Shown here piece by piece: positions 51,401-61,255 of a stretch of 64,000 nt of DNA. A program made the position numbers and the translations under genes. The notes under the pieces are model-generated. The model was not told the origin of the DNA, searched no databases, and was given only the letters and a program-made list of their open reading frames with translations. The stretch covers positions 248,001 to 312,000 of the forward strand of contig NZ_JANUGV010000005.1 in NCBI RefSeq assembly GCF_024753215.1. Reading direction: 5' to 3'. How positions within the stretch are numbered: the stretch's first letter is position 1; each line of letters starts with the position of its first letter. This DNA comes from Massilia solisilvae (GTDB taxonomy: Bacteria > Pseudomonadota > Gammaproteobacteria > Burkholderiales > Burkholderiaceae_D).

Positions 51401-52017
51401 AGCGCGCGCACGGCTTTACGCTGGTTGAACTGCTGGTGGCGATCGGCATCCTGGCGATGGTCGCGGTGCTGGGCTGGCGCGGGCTGGACGGCATCGTGCG
51501 CGCGCGCGTGGCGCTGACCCAGCAAATGGAAACGACGCGCGGCATGCAGCTTGCGTTTGCGCAGATGCAGAGCGACTGCGAACACGTGGCCGGGCAGGAC
51601 ATCATGGACAAGCGTCCCTACCTGCTGGCCGACAAGGACCGCCTGACGCTGGTGCGGCTGGTCTCGAACGAAAACGAACCGACCCGGCTGCAGGTGGTGG
51701 CCTACCGCGTGGTGGACGGTACGCTGACCCGGCGCGAGTCGAACGGCACGCGCGACCTGGTCCAGCTGGACGCGATCTGGAAGGCGATGACCTCCGACGC
51801 CGACACCAGCCTGCAAGGGCAAGCGGTGGGCCTGCAGAAAGGCGTGACCGGCATGCAGGTGTTCACCTGGCAGAACAACCAGTGGCGCACCGGGCCCTTG
51901 CTCACGCAGGCCGACGTCGGGCTGGCGCTGCCGCCGACCGGAGTGCAGGTCGCGCTGTCCACCCAGGGCGCGCAGGTGCCGATGACCAAATCCTTCCTGC
52001 TCGGAGGCGCGCTATGA
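51397..52017 (+). CDS. gspJ: T2SS minor pseudopilin GspJ
   Basis: 206 residues from ATG 51,397, which overlaps gspI. Prepilin motif HG|FTLVELLVAIGIL very near the N-terminus; the later region QMQSDCEHVAGQDIMDKRPY is usual. Part of the pseudopilus tip complex. The stop overlaps the gspK start. Confidence 0.93.
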   Translation: MKRAHGFTLVELLVAIGILAMVAVLGWRGLDGIVRARVALTQQMETTRGMQLAFAQMQSDCEHVAGQDIMDKRPYLLADKDRLTLVRLVSNENEPTRLQVVAYRVVDGTLTRRESNGTRDLVQLDAIWKAMTSDADTSLQGQAVGLQKGVTGMQVFTWQNNQWRTGPLLTQADVGLALPPTGVQVALSTQGAQVPMTKSFLLGGAL

Positions 52018-52985
52018 AGATGAGGATGCGGGCGCGCCAGCAGGGCGTGGCGGTGATCACGGCGCTGCTGCTCACCACGCTGGCGATCTCGATCGTCGCC
52101 AGCCTGTTCTGGCAGCAGCAGGTGCAGGTGCGCTCGATGGAGAATCAGCGCCTGCAGCTGCAGACGCAGTGGATCGAACGCGGCGCACTCGATTGGGCGA
52201 TGCTGGTGCTGCGCCAGGACTACTGGGACAACAAGTACACGTCGCTCGACCAGATCTGGGCCACGCCGCTGGCCGAGACGCGCCTGGACCAGTACATCGA
52301 GCGCGAACGGGTGCAGGGCGAGAACTTCAACGCGACCCTGTCCGGCAACGTGATCGACGCGAGCTCACGTTATAATTTGAGCAATTTGGCGAAGGGCGGG
52401 CAACTGGACGCCACGCAGGCCGAGATTTTCAGCCGCCTGCTGGGGAACCTGCAATTGAATCCGTCGTTGGCACTGAAGACTGCAAAGTTCGTCGCCGCGA
52501 GCCAGAGCCCGGCCACCCCGCCGCAGCCGCAGCCGCCGCAACCGGCAGCGGCGCCGGCGAGCACGAACATGAAACTGGTGCAACTTGAGGACCTGCTGGC
52601 GATTCCCGGCTACACCCAAGCCATGATTGAAAAACTGCGCCCGTTTGCGATCGTGTTGCCGAGCACGAGTACGACGCTGGTCAACGTCAACACGGCGCCG
52701 GCCGAGGTGCTGGCCGCGCTGGACAAGGAAATCTCGTTGATGCAGGCCAAGACCCTCGTCGATTACCGCAATCGCGCACCATGGGACGTGCTCGCGAAGT
52801 TCGCGCGCCAGGTCAACCTGGACGATACTGCACTGGATGGGGTCGCAACGGTGAAGAGCAACTGGTTCCTGGTGCGCAGCCACATCAAGCTCGACCGTGC
52901 TACCCTGAATGTCGAGGCGTTGGTGAGCCGGGAGGGCAATGGCGTCATCCGCAATCCGGAAGTGAAATGGATTCGCCAAATCTAG
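52014..52985 (+). CDS. gspK: T2SS minor pseudopilin GspK
   Basis: 323 residues. The leader QG|VAVITALLLTTLAIS lacks the +5 Glu, as expected of GspK. The large alpha domain includes SSRYNLSNLAKGGQLDATQA and LVNVNTAPAEVLAALD. A Pro/Gln-rich insert lies near residues 165-185. It caps the pseudopilus. Confidence 0.93.
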   Translation: MKMRMRARQQGVAVITALLLTTLAISIVASLFWQQQVQVRSMENQRLQLQTQWIERGALDWAMLVLRQDYWDNKYTSLDQIWATPLAETRLDQYIERERVQGENFNATLSGNVIDASSRYNLSNLAKGGQLDATQAEIFSRLLGNLQLNPSLALKTAKFVAASQSPATPPQPQPPQPAAAPASTNMKLVQLEDLLAIPGYTQAMIEKLRPFAIVLPSTSTTLVNVNTAPAEVLAALDKEISLMQAKTLVDYRNRAPWDVLAKFARQVNLDDTALDGVATVKSNWFLVRSHIKLDRATLNVEALVSREGNGVIRNPEVKWIRQI

Positions 52986-53004
52986 AACAAGAAAGAGAGC
53001 CAGT

Positions 53005-54213
53005 TTGACTACACTCTACATCCGGCATCCGGCCCGGGCGGAAGGCGAAGGCGCGCTGTGCAGCTTTGCGGTCGTCGGCGATGCCGGCGCGATCGAGCAG
53101 GCCGGCGTGGGCGCGCTGCGCAACCTGGGCGACCTGGTGGCGGCCGCACGCCGCGTGGTCCTGATCATCTCGGCGGCCGACGTGACCTTGCTGTCGGTGC
53201 AGGCGCCGCCGCTGTCCGGCGCGCGCCTGAAGGCCGCGCTGCCGGGCCTGGTGGAAGAACATATCCTGGGCGACCCGCTGGACGCCGTGCTGGTGGCAGG
53301 CCCGCAGCAGGCCGACAACACGCGCCCCGTGGCCGTCGTGCAGCGCGACTGGCTCGAGCCGCTGGTGCGCACGCTGCTGGCCCAGGGGGCGCGCGCCATC
53401 GCGGCCGTGCCCGCCCAGCTGTGCCTGCCGCTGCTGCCAGGAAGCGTGACCGCGGCCATCGGCGCCGGCGAGCTGACGCTGCGCCAGAGCCAGTACCAGG
53501 GCCTGGGTCTGGCGCTGGACGGCAACCCGGCGATGGCGCTGCAGACCGCGCGCGCGCTCGGCGGCGACGCGCCACTGGTGCTGTACTTGCCGTCCGAGCA
53601 GGTGGGCGAATACCAGGCGCTGGCCGCCGAGGCCAGCCCCGGCGTGTCGGTGGAGGCAGACGACTGGGCGCACTGGATCTCGGGCTCGAAGAGCACCGCG
53701 TTCGACCTGGTGCCGGGCCTGGGCGCTGCCGGCGCGCCGCAGCGCGACTGGCGCCGCTGGCGCTGGCCGATCCGCCTGGGCCTCTTGGTGCTGATCATCA
53801 ACCTGGCGGCGCTCAACATCCAGTGGCTGCGCCTGCGCGGCGAAGCGAACGCGATCCGGCAGTCGATGACCCAGACCTTCCGCGCCGCCTACCCCAACCA
53901 GCCGGTGATCGACCCGGTGGCCCAGATGCGCCAGAACATTACGCGCGCCAAGGCGAACAGCGGCGAGCTCGCGCACGACGAATTCAACTACCTGGCCGCG
54001 GCGCTGGGCGAAGCGGTGCGCGGGCTGGGACGCCAGCCGGGCATTTCGTCAATTGAGTACAGGGAACGCGCGCTGACGGTCAAGGTCAAAGCCGAGACCG
54101 TGGACCCGTCGCTGACCAGCCAGCTGAAAACGGCGCTGGCCGCGCGCGGCATCACCCTGGAAGAAACCGCGCCGGCCACCTGGCGCGTGGCAAGCACAGG
54201 AGCAAGGCAATGA
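53005..54213 (+). CDS. gspL: T2SS inner-membrane protein GspL
   Basis: 402 residues from TTG 53,005 (GAGAG upstream). The N-terminal cytoplasmic actin-like domain binds GspE; one membrane helix at about 255-275 (LGLLVLIINLAALNIQW) leads to the periplasmic ferredoxin-like domain. The start codon is rare but no ATG fits. Confidence 0.9.
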   Translation: MTTLYIRHPARAEGEGALCSFAVVGDAGAIEQAGVGALRNLGDLVAAARRVVLIISAADVTLLSVQAPPLSGARLKAALPGLVEEHILGDPLDAVLVAGPQQADNTRPVAVVQRDWLEPLVRTLLAQGARAIAAVPAQLCLPLLPGSVTAAIGAGELTLRQSQYQGLGLALDGNPAMALQTARALGGDAPLVLYLPSEQVGEYQALAAEASPGVSVEADDWAHWISGSKSTAFDLVPGLGAAGAPQRDWRRWRWPIRLGLLVLIINLAALNIQWLRLRGEANAIRQSMTQTFRAAYPNQPVIDPVAQMRQNITRAKANSGELAHDEFNYLAAALGEAVRGLGRQPGISSIEYRERALTVKVKAETVDPSLTSQLKTALAARGITLEETAPATWRVASTGARQ

Positions 54214-54734
54214 ATGTGGCCGCAACCTTGGGCCAGGCGCGCGCGCGCGCGTTGGCATACTGGATGGCGCGCACCGAGCAGGAACGCCGGACCTTGTCGA
54301 TCGGCGCCGGCGTGCTGTTGCTGGCGCTGGCCTACCTGGTCCTGATCGCGCCGGCCTGGGAAGGCCGCGCCGAGCTGCGCCGCACGCTGCCGCAGTTGCG
54401 CCAGCAAGCCGCCCAGCTGCGCGCGCTGGCCGACGAGGCCAGGAGCCTGGCCGCGCAGCCCGCGCCGCAGGTGGCGCCAATGACGCGCGAGGCGCTGCTG
54501 GCCAGCCTCACGGCGCGCGGCATCAACCCGGCCTCGCTGACGCTGACAGGCGAATACGCGAAAGCACAGCTGAACAATGTTTCGTTCGCCAACCTGATGG
54601 CCTGGCTGGACGCGCAACGGCGCGAAAGCCGGGTCCAGCTGCAGGACGGGGCGATCACCGCGCTGCCGGTGGCCGGGCAGGTGGACGCCACCCTGACGCT
54701 GCGCCAGGCAACGGCCGGGGCCGCGGCCCAATGA
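54210..54734 (+). CDS. gspM: T2SS inner-membrane protein GspM
   Basis: 174 residues. A membrane helix at about 30-50 (LSIGAGVLLLALAYLVLIAPAW is the region) is followed by a coiled coil and the small periplasmic domain. It pairs with GspL. ATGA overlap on both sides. Confidence 0.9.
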   Translation: MNVAATLGQARARALAYWMARTEQERRTLSIGAGVLLLALAYLVLIAPAWEGRAELRRTLPQLRQQAAQLRALADEARSLAAQPAPQVAPMTREALLASLTARGINPASLTLTGEYAKAQLNNVSFANLMAWLDAQRRESRVQLQDGAITALPVAGQVDATLTLRQATAGAAAQ

Positions 54735-55504
54735 GGCGGCTGCTGTTGTGGCTGGCGCTGGTGGCGCTGGTGGTGGCGCTGACGGTGCTGGCCTTCCTGC
54801 CGGCATCGTGGCTGGGACAGATGGTGGAACAGCAGACCGGCGGCCGTTTGACGCTGGGGGATGCGCAGGGTACGCTGTGGAACGGTTCAGCCTTCCTGGG
54901 CGGCGCACCGGGCGAGGGCGGGGCGGTGACGCCGCTGCTGCCGGGGCGCTTTGCCTGGCGCCTGTCGCCGGCGGTGCTGGTGGGGCGCGTGAGCATGCAC
55001 GTGGAGAACCCGCAGGCGCTGTCGCAGCCGCTGGCGATCGAGGGCAGTTGGTCCGAGTGGCAGGTGAGCCCCGGCGAGCTGCTGCTGCCGGCCGCCGGGC
55101 TGGCCGGGCTGGGCGCGCCGCTGAACACGCTGGCGCCCACCGGCACGATCAAGTTGAACTGGAACGCGCTCGAGGTGGCACGGCAGGGGCAGATGGTGGC
55201 GGTGACCGGCCGCACGGTGCTGTCGATGACCGACATGGGTTCGCGCATGTCGCCCATCAAACCGCTGGGCAGTTATGAAATGGCGATGGACTGGCACGGC
55301 CAGCAGGCTGCGCTGGTGTTGCGTACGCTGCGCGGGCCGCTGCTACTGTCGGGAAATGGCAGCCTGCAAAACGGGCGCCTGCAGTTTTCCGGACAGGCCG
55401 AGGCGGCCGAAGGTTACGAGGACACGCTGGGCAACATGCTCAATCTGTTGGGCCAGCGCCGAATGGTGAACGGCAAGAAAGTTATCGCGCTAGAGTTCAG
55501 ATAA
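54731..55504 (+). CDS. gspN: T2SS protein GspN
   Basis: 257 residues. N-terminal membrane anchor (LLLWLALVALVVALTVLAFL) and a beta-rich domain (GGRLTLGDAQGTLWNGSAF, typical of T2SN). Its exact task in secretion is unsettled. It abuts gspD with no gap. Confidence 0.9.
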   Translation: MRRLLLWLALVALVVALTVLAFLPASWLGQMVEQQTGGRLTLGDAQGTLWNGSAFLGGAPGEGGAVTPLLPGRFAWRLSPAVLVGRVSMHVENPQALSQPLAIEGSWSEWQVSPGELLLPAAGLAGLGAPLNTLAPTGTIKLNWNALEVARQGQMVAVTGRTVLSMTDMGSRMSPIKPLGSYEMAMDWHGQQAALVLRTLRGPLLLSGNGSLQNGRLQFSGQAEAAEGYEDTLGNMLNLLGQRRMVNGKKVIALEFR

Positions 55505-57781
55505 ATGAAAAAAAATATCCGTAGCACACTTACCCTGCCGGCCCTGCGCCGGACCGTGGCCGGCGCGATGCTGTGCTGTGCAGCCCTGGCGGCCGTGCCC
55601 GCCCCGACCTATGCCCAGAACGGCACGGCGGGTGGCGCGGCCCTCAACTTCGTCAATGCCGACATCGAATCGGTGATCAAGGCGGTCGGGCACTATACCG
55701 GCATGACCTTCATCATCGACCCGCGCGTCAAGGGCACGCTCACGCTGGTGTCCGAGCGGCCGCTGACCAAGGCGCAGGCGTTCCAGCTGCTCACCTCGCA
55801 GTTGCGCCTGCAGGGCTACGCGGTGGTCACCGGCGACGGCTTTGCCAAGGTGGTGCCGGAAGCGGAAGCCAAGCTGCAGGCGGCGCCGACCCAGGTCGGG
55901 GTGAAGGGCGCCAAGGTGCACGGCGACCAGATCGCGACCCAGATCTACCACCTGTCCTACGAGTCGGCCGCCAACCTGACCGCGGTGCTGCGCCCGCTGG
56001 TGTCGCCCAACAACTCGATCATGGCCGACCCGGGCAACAACAGCCTGGTCATCACCGACTACGCCGACAACCTGCGGCGCCTGTCCAAGATCATCGCCGC
56101 GCTCGACGCGCCGGTCGCGGGCGACCTCGACGTGATCCAGATCCACAACGGCATCGCCACCGACATCGCCACGCTGGCCACGCGCCTGATGGAGCCGGCC
56201 CCGGGCGGCGACTCGGGCCGCGTGACCGTGCTGGCCGACCCGCGCACCAACTCGGTGGTGGTGCGCGCGCCTTCGCCGGCCAAGGCGAACCATGCGCGCG
56301 CGCTGATTTCCAAGCTCGACAGGCCCACGCAGGAACTGGGCAACGTGCACGTCGTGTACCTGAAGAACGCGGACGCAACGCGCGTGGCGCAGACCCTGCG
56401 CGCCGTGGTGTCGGGCGACGTGTCGGCCGCGCCGCAGGCAGGGCAGGGCACGCAGGGCGGCTCGATCCCGGCCGGCACGCTGGGCGGCGGCATGTCCGGC
56501 CAGGGCTCGGCCACCCAGCCGGTCGGCACGCAAAGCCCGACCGGCTTTGGCGGTCCGACCAACACCTTTGCCCAGCAGGGCCAGCAGGGCGGCGCCAATG
56601 CGCCGCAGGGGTCGGGCTTCATCCAGGCCGACACCTCCACCAACAGCCTGATCATCACCGCCAACGATGCGATGTACCGCAACCTGCGCGGCGTGATCGA
56701 CCAGCTCGACGTGCGCCGCGCCCAGGTCTACATCGAGGCGCTGGTGGTCGAGGTGACATCGAACAAGGCGTCCGACTTCGGCGTGCAGTGGGTGGGCCTG
56801 ACCGGCAACGGCGCCAGCAGCTACCGCGTGGGCGGCCTGCAGTCGTTCGGCCAGGGCACGGTCAACAACATCGTCAACCTGGCGCTGGCCGCGCGCACCG
56901 GCCTTGGCAGCGGCAGCACCACGACCGCCAACCCGGCGCAGCTGGTGCCGGGCGGGCTGTCGATCGGCCTGTTCCACCAGTCGTCCGACGGCCAGCTGGG
57001 CCTGGGCGCGGTGCTGCACGCACTTGAAACGGACGGAAACGCCAACATCTTGTCGACGCCGAACATGATCACGCTCGACAACGAACTGGCCACCATCAAG
57101 GTTGGCCAGAACGTACCAATCCTGAGCGGCTCGTACGTGACGACGGGTGGCGCAGCCGGCAACCCGTTCACCACCATCGACCGCCGCGACGTGGGCCTGC
57201 TGCTGAAGGTGCGGCCGCAAATCTCCGAAGGCGGTACCATCAAGCTGGCGATCTACCACGAGAATTCGAGCGTGGACCGGTCGACGCTGAACTCGCCGTC
57301 GGGCATTACCACCAACGTGCGCGCGATCGAAAGCAACGTGCTGGCCGACGACGGCCAGATCGTCGTCCTCGGCGGCCTGATCGAGGACAACGAGAGCGAC
57401 GGCGAGGAGCGCGTACACGGGCTGGCGAGCATCCCCGTCCTGGGCAACCTGTTCAAGACCCGGACCCGCGCCCGTACCAAGACCAACCTGATGGTATTCC
57501 TGCGCCCGGTGGTGGTGCGCAGCAAGGAGGCGACGGCCAGCATCACGATGGACCGTTACGACTACATCCGCGCCGCCGGCGAAGTCGCTGTGCCGCCGAG
57601 TGGCGAGCCGCTGCTGCGCAACCTCGGGACGCCGGTCCTGCCGCTATTGACCAACGGCCAGCCGCCCACGGGCGGACAGATGGCCACGGTGCCGCCGCAA
57701 CCGGCCCCGGCGCCCGCCAAGGGCGCCCAGCCGGGCGCGGCCACGCCGGCAACGCCGGCGGCACCGCCGATCCAGAGATAA
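55505..57781 (+). CDS. gspD: T2SS secretin GspD
   Basis: 758 residues. Signal peptide ending TYAQ, N0 domain (LNFVNADIESVIKAVGHYTG), three N1-N3 repeats (about 130-420; N3 has a long Gly/Gln insert near 300-370), and the secretin core (LSTPNMITLDNELATIKVGQ, VPILSGSYVT, VVLGGLIEDNE). It makes the outer-membrane exit pore. A Pro/Ala tail ends the protein; pilotin is not encoded here. Confidence 0.96.
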   Translation: MKKNIRSTLTLPALRRTVAGAMLCCAALAAVPAPTYAQNGTAGGAALNFVNADIESVIKAVGHYTGMTFIIDPRVKGTLTLVSERPLTKAQAFQLLTSQLRLQGYAVVTGDGFAKVVPEAEAKLQAAPTQVGVKGAKVHGDQIATQIYHLSYESAANLTAVLRPLVSPNNSIMADPGNNSLVITDYADNLRRLSKIIAALDAPVAGDLDVIQIHNGIATDIATLATRLMEPAPGGDSGRVTVLADPRTNSVVVRAPSPAKANHARALISKLDRPTQELGNVHVVYLKNADATRVAQTLRAVVSGDVSAAPQAGQGTQGGSIPAGTLGGGMSGQGSATQPVGTQSPTGFGGPTNTFAQQGQQGGANAPQGSGFIQADTSTNSLIITANDAMYRNLRGVIDQLDVRRAQVYIEALVVEVTSNKASDFGVQWVGLTGNGASSYRVGGLQSFGQGTVNNIVNLALAARTGLGSGSTTTANPAQLVPGGLSIGLFHQSSDGQLGLGAVLHALETDGNANILSTPNMITLDNELATIKVGQNVPILSGSYVTTGGAAGNPFTTIDRRDVGLLLKVRPQISEGGTIKLAIYHENSSVDRSTLNSPSGITTNVRAIESNVLADDGQIVVLGGLIEDNESDGEERVHGLASIPVLGNLFKTRTRARTKTNLMVFLRPVVVRSKEATASITMDRYDYIRAAGEVAVPPSGEPLLRNLGTPVLPLLTNGQPPTGGQMATVPPQPAPAPAKGAQPGAATPATPAAPPIQR

Positions 57782-57787
57782 GCCAAG

Positions 57788-59209
57788 ATGAACAACCTGT
57801 TGCCATACGCTTTCGCACGCGACCACGGCGTGCTCGCGCGTTCCAACGGCGACCCGGCGCAAAGCGTCGAAGTGCTCGTTTCCAATGCCACCGCCCCGGC
57901 CGCGATCGCCGAGGTGTCGCGCCGCTTCGGGCGCATCGCCCTGCGCCGCATGGAGCGCAGCGAGCTGGACGCGGCCATTGCCGCGGCCTATGCCGCCGCC
58001 GGCGGCGATGCCTCGCAGGTGGTGGACGAATTCGATGCCGACCTCGACCTGACCAAGCTGCTGCAGGACGTGCCGGCCATCGAAGACCTGCTCGAATCGT
58101 CGGACGACGCGCCGGTGATCCGCATGATCAACGCGCTGCTGACCCAGTCGCTGCGCGAGGGCGCGTCCGACATCCACATCGAGCCGTTCGAGCAGACGTC
58201 GGTGGTGCGCTTTCGCATCGACGGCGCGCTACGCGACATCGTGCGGCCCAAGAAGGCGATCCACGCCTCGCTGATCTCGCGCATCAAGATCATGAGCCAG
58301 CTGGACATCGCCGAAAAGCGCCTGCCGCAGGACGGCCGCATCACCCTGCGCGTGGGCGGCAAGCCGGTCGACGTGCGCGTCTCGACCCTGCCCACCGGCC
58401 ACGGCGAGCGCGCGGTGCTGCGTTTGCTGGACAAGGAAGCCGGGCGCCTCGACCTGGGCCACCTGGGCATGAGCGACGCGCTGCTGCCGCAGTTCGACAA
58501 GCTGATCAACCAGCCGCACGGCATCGTGCTGGTCACCGGACCGACCGGTTCCGGTAAAACGACCACGCTGTACGCGGCGCTGTCGCGCCTGAATGCGGCC
58601 ACCACCAACATCATGACGGTGGAGGACCCGATCGAATACGACCTGAACGGCATCGGCCAGACCCAGGTCAATCCGCGCATCGACATGACCTTTGCCAAGG
58701 CGCTGCGCGCGATCCTGCGCCAGGACCCGGACGTGATCATGATCGGCGAGATCCGCGACCTGGAAACCGCGCAGATCGCGGTGCAGGCCTCGCTCACCGG
58801 CCACCTGGTGCTGGCGACGCTGCACACCAACGATGCCGCCTCGGCCGTGACGCGTTTGCTGGACATGGGCATCGAACCGTTCCTGCTGTCCTCGTCGCTG
58901 CTGGGCGTGATGGCGCAGCGCCTCGTGCGCAAGCTCTGCCCGCACTGCAAGAAGTTCGACGGCCAGACCTGGCATGCGGTCGGCTGCGAGCGCTGCGGCC
59001 ACACCGGCTACCACGGCCGCGTGGGCGTGTACGAGCTGCTCGAAACCACCGAAGAGATCCGTGCGCAGATCCACAACCGCGCCAGCGAAGCCGAGATCCG
59101 CGACAGCGCGCTGGCCACCGGCATGAGGACCATGCGCGAGGACGGCGAGCGCTGGATCCATGAAGGCGTCACCACGCAGGCCGAGCTGGTGCGCGTGACG
59201 AAGGACTGA
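57788..59209 (+). CDS. gspE: T2SS ATPase GspE
   Basis: 473 residues. Walker [16 protein letters not shown], Asp box [12 protein letters not shown], Walker [13 protein letters not shown], His box [14 protein letters not shown] and the four-Cys zinc site ([16 protein letters not shown]). It powers pseudopilus assembly. Six bases after gspD. Confidence 0.97.
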   Translation: MNNLLPYAFARDHGVLARSNGDPAQSVEVLVSNATAPAAIAEVSRRFGRIALRRMERSELDAAIAAAYAAAGGDASQVVDEFDADLDLTKLLQDVPAIEDLLESSDDAPVIRMINALLTQSLREGASDIHIEPFEQTSVVRFRIDGALRDIVRPKKAIHASLISRIKIMSQLDIAEKRLPQDGRITLRVGGKPVDVRVSTLPTGHGERAVLRLLDKEAGRLDLGHLGMSDALLPQFDKLINQPHGIVLVTGPTGSGKTTTLYAALSRLNAATTNIMTVEDPIEYDLNGIGQTQVNPRIDMTFAKALRAILRQDPDVIMIGEIRDLETAQIAVQASLTGHLVLATLHTNDAASAVTRLLDMGIEPFLLSSSLLGVMAQRLVRKLCPHCKKFDGQTWHAVGCERCGHTGYHGRVGVYELLETTEEIRAQIHNRASEAEIRDSALATGMRTMREDGERWIHEGVTTQAELVRVTKD

Positions 59210-59213
59210 CGCC

Positions 59214-60434
59214 ATGCCGGCCTTTCGCTACGAAGCCGTCGATGCCGCGGGCGCGACCCGCAAAGGCGTCGTCAACGCCGACAGCCCCCGTTCGGCGCGC
59301 GCCGACCTGCGCACCCAGGGGCTGACACCGCTTGCCGTCGAGGCCATCTCGGCCCAGGTCGACGAGAGCGGCGCCGCCAGGAGCCGAGGCTTTGGCGAGC
59401 GCCTGTCGCAAAACGAGCTGGCGCTGTTCACCCGCCAGCTGGCCAGCCTGCTCGAAGCGGGGCTGCCGCTGGAACAAGCCTTCACCGCGCTGCTGGAGCA
59501 GGCCGAGCGCCCCTACGTGCGCGACCTGGTCGCCTCGATCCGTTCCGAAGTGATGGGCGGCGCCTCGTTCTCGGCCGCCCTGTCGCGCCACCCGCGCGAC
59601 TTCGCCGAGATCTACCGCGCGCTGGTCACCTCGGGCGAGCAGATCGGCCAGCTCGCGCGCGTGCTGTCGCGCCTGGCCGACTACATCGAGCGCCGCAACG
59701 CGCTGGTGCAGAAGGTGCGCCTGGCCTTCACCTACCCGGCGATCGTGACCTTCGTCGCATTCGCGATCGTGATCTTCCTGCTCACCTACGTGGTGCCGCA
59801 GATCGTGTCGGTGTTCGCCAACACCAAGCAAAAGCTGCCGGTGCTCACGGTGGTGATGCTGGGCGTGTCGAACTTCGTGCGCGCCTACGGCATTTATGTG
59901 GCGCTGGCGCTCATCGCCGCCTGGTTCGCGTGGCGGCGCGCGCTGCAGAACCCGGCGCTCAAGCTGCGCTGGCATGCCTGGCTGCTCGACGCGCCGGTGT
60001 ACGGCAAGTTCGAGCGCAGCCTGAACACGGCGCGCTTTGCCAGCACGCTGGCGATCACCACCGGCTCCGGCGTGCCAATCCTGAGGGCGCTCGACACCAG
60101 CCGCGATACGTTGTCCAATGTGGCCATGCGCGACCTGGTGGAGCAGGCCACGGCCAGCGTGCGCGAAGGCGTGAGCCTGGCGCGCGCGCTGTCGGCGCAA
60201 AAGCACTTCCCGCCGATGCTGGTGCACATGATCCGGGCCGGCGAGATCACCGGCGAGCTGCCGGCCATGCTCGAACGCGCGGCCAACTCGCAGCAGGCCG
60301 ACCTGGAGCGGCGCACCCTGACCATCGCCGGCCTGCTCGAGCCGGTGCTGATCCTGGCCATGGGCCTGGTGGTGCTCCTGATCGTGCTGGCCGTGCTCAT
60401 GCCTATCATCGAAATCAACCAGCTGGTGCGCTAA
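59214..60434 (+). CDS. gspF: T2SS inner-membrane platform GspF
   Basis: 406 residues, ATG 59,214, 4 bp after gspE. Two T2SS-F domains (FTRQLASLLEAGLPLEQAF; FASTLAITTGSGVPILRAL) and three membrane helices. It contacts GspE and GspL. Confidence 0.96.
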   Translation: MPAFRYEAVDAAGATRKGVVNADSPRSARADLRTQGLTPLAVEAISAQVDESGAARSRGFGERLSQNELALFTRQLASLLEAGLPLEQAFTALLEQAERPYVRDLVASIRSEVMGGASFSAALSRHPRDFAEIYRALVTSGEQIGQLARVLSRLADYIERRNALVQKVRLAFTYPAIVTFVAFAIVIFLLTYVVPQIVSVFANTKQKLPVLTVVMLGVSNFVRAYGIYVALALIAAWFAWRRALQNPALKLRWHAWLLDAPVYGKFERSLNTARFASTLAITTGSGVPILRALDTSRDTLSNVAMRDLVEQATASVREGVSLARALSAQKHFPPMLVHMIRAGEITGELPAMLERAANSQQADLERRTLTIAGLLEPVLILAMGLVVLLIVLAVLMPIIEINQLVR

Positions 60435-60446
60435 CCGAGGAGCCTA

Positions 60447-61145
60447 ATGAAGCGTCTGCCCATCGTCCTGACCCTGGTCGCCCTGATCGTGCTGGCCGCC
60501 TCGGTCGCGTACTGGATCCTGCAGCTGTACCAGCCGCCGCAGCGTCCGATCACGGCGCCGCCGCTGGCCGAGGCGCCCGAGCCCAGCATGGACGCGGCCG
60601 GCACCTTGTTCGGCGGGCAGGCGGCGGCGCAGGTGGCGACCAACTACCAGCTGAGCGGAGTGATCTCGGCCGGAGCGCAGAGCGTGGCCATCATCTCGGC
60701 CAACGGCGGGCCGGCCAAGGCGCTGGTGATCGGCAAGGAAATCGCGCCGGGCGTGTCGGTGAGCGAGGTGCATGCGCGCTATGTGATGTTGTCCGACGGT
60801 GGCGTGATGAAGCGGATCGACCTGGCGCCGGATACCAAGGCGGCGGCGCCGATGGGGGCGGCAGTGGCGCCGGCGCCGGCGGCCGCGCCCTCGACGGCGG
60901 GCTCGGCGGAAGGCGACGTGGCGGGGCGGGGCGACGTGGGCGTGCATGACGAGCCACCGCCCGCTCCCGCACCGGCCCCCGCACCGGTCGCGCCCGCGCA
61001 GGCGCCGGCTCCCGGACCGAGCATCACGTCGCCACCGCTGACGCCGGGCGCGGTGCCGCAAGCGCCTGCCACCGCGCCGACCCAGATGCCGCCGCCGGTG
61101 CGCTCGCCGGGCAGCCCGGTCAGCCAGCCGCCGCAGTCAAGGTAG
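60447..61145 (+). CDS. gspC: T2SS protein GspC
   Basis: 232 residues. Membrane helix at 5-25, then the homology region that meets the secretin N0 domain (about 60-125; YQLSGVISAGAQSVAIISANG). The C-terminal ~100 residues are Pro/Ala-rich and end with no PDZ domain. The TAG stop at 61,143-61,145 comes from the dispersed repeat, so the C-terminus may have been altered by its insertion. It is last in the operon, while gspC is first in many other bacteria. Confidence 0.85.
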   Translation: MKRLPIVLTLVALIVLAASVAYWILQLYQPPQRPITAPPLAEAPEPSMDAAGTLFGGQAAAQVATNYQLSGVISAGAQSVAIISANGGPAKALVIGKEIAPGVSVSEVHARYVMLSDGGVMKRIDLAPDTKAAAPMGAAVAPAPAAAPSTAGSAEGDVAGRGDVGVHDEPPPAPAPAPAPVAPAQAPAPGPSITSPPLTPGAVPQAPATAPTQMPPPVRSPGSPVSQPPQSR

Positions 61146-61249
61146 GGTGGGCGGGTTTCCCGCCCACGCGTCCAAGCGCGGCCAGCACAGCCCGTGCATC
61201 GAACCAAGGGCCGGTTGAACGCGTGGGCGGACAAGCCGCCCACCCTACG
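61142..61249. repeat. dispersed palindromic repeat, inverted pair
   Basis: Copy 1 at 61,142-61,176 (forward, GTAGGGTGGGCGGG and CCCGCCCACGCG) and copy 2 at 61,214-61,249 (reverse). Copy 1 supplies the gspC stop codon. The pair lies between convergent gspC and the regulator gene and may also act as terminator. Confidence 0.85.
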
Positions 61250-61255
61250 GACGCT

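Noticed and set aside
55490-57418. 642-residue open frame opposite gspD
   Set aside because: It lies fully antisense to a clear secretin gene. Long antisense frames are a by-product of the very high third-position GC; its protein is His/Arg/Gly-rich without domains. The same holds for frames opposite cpaF (5,188-6,534), envC (45,973-47,958) and cpaC (2,542-3,666).
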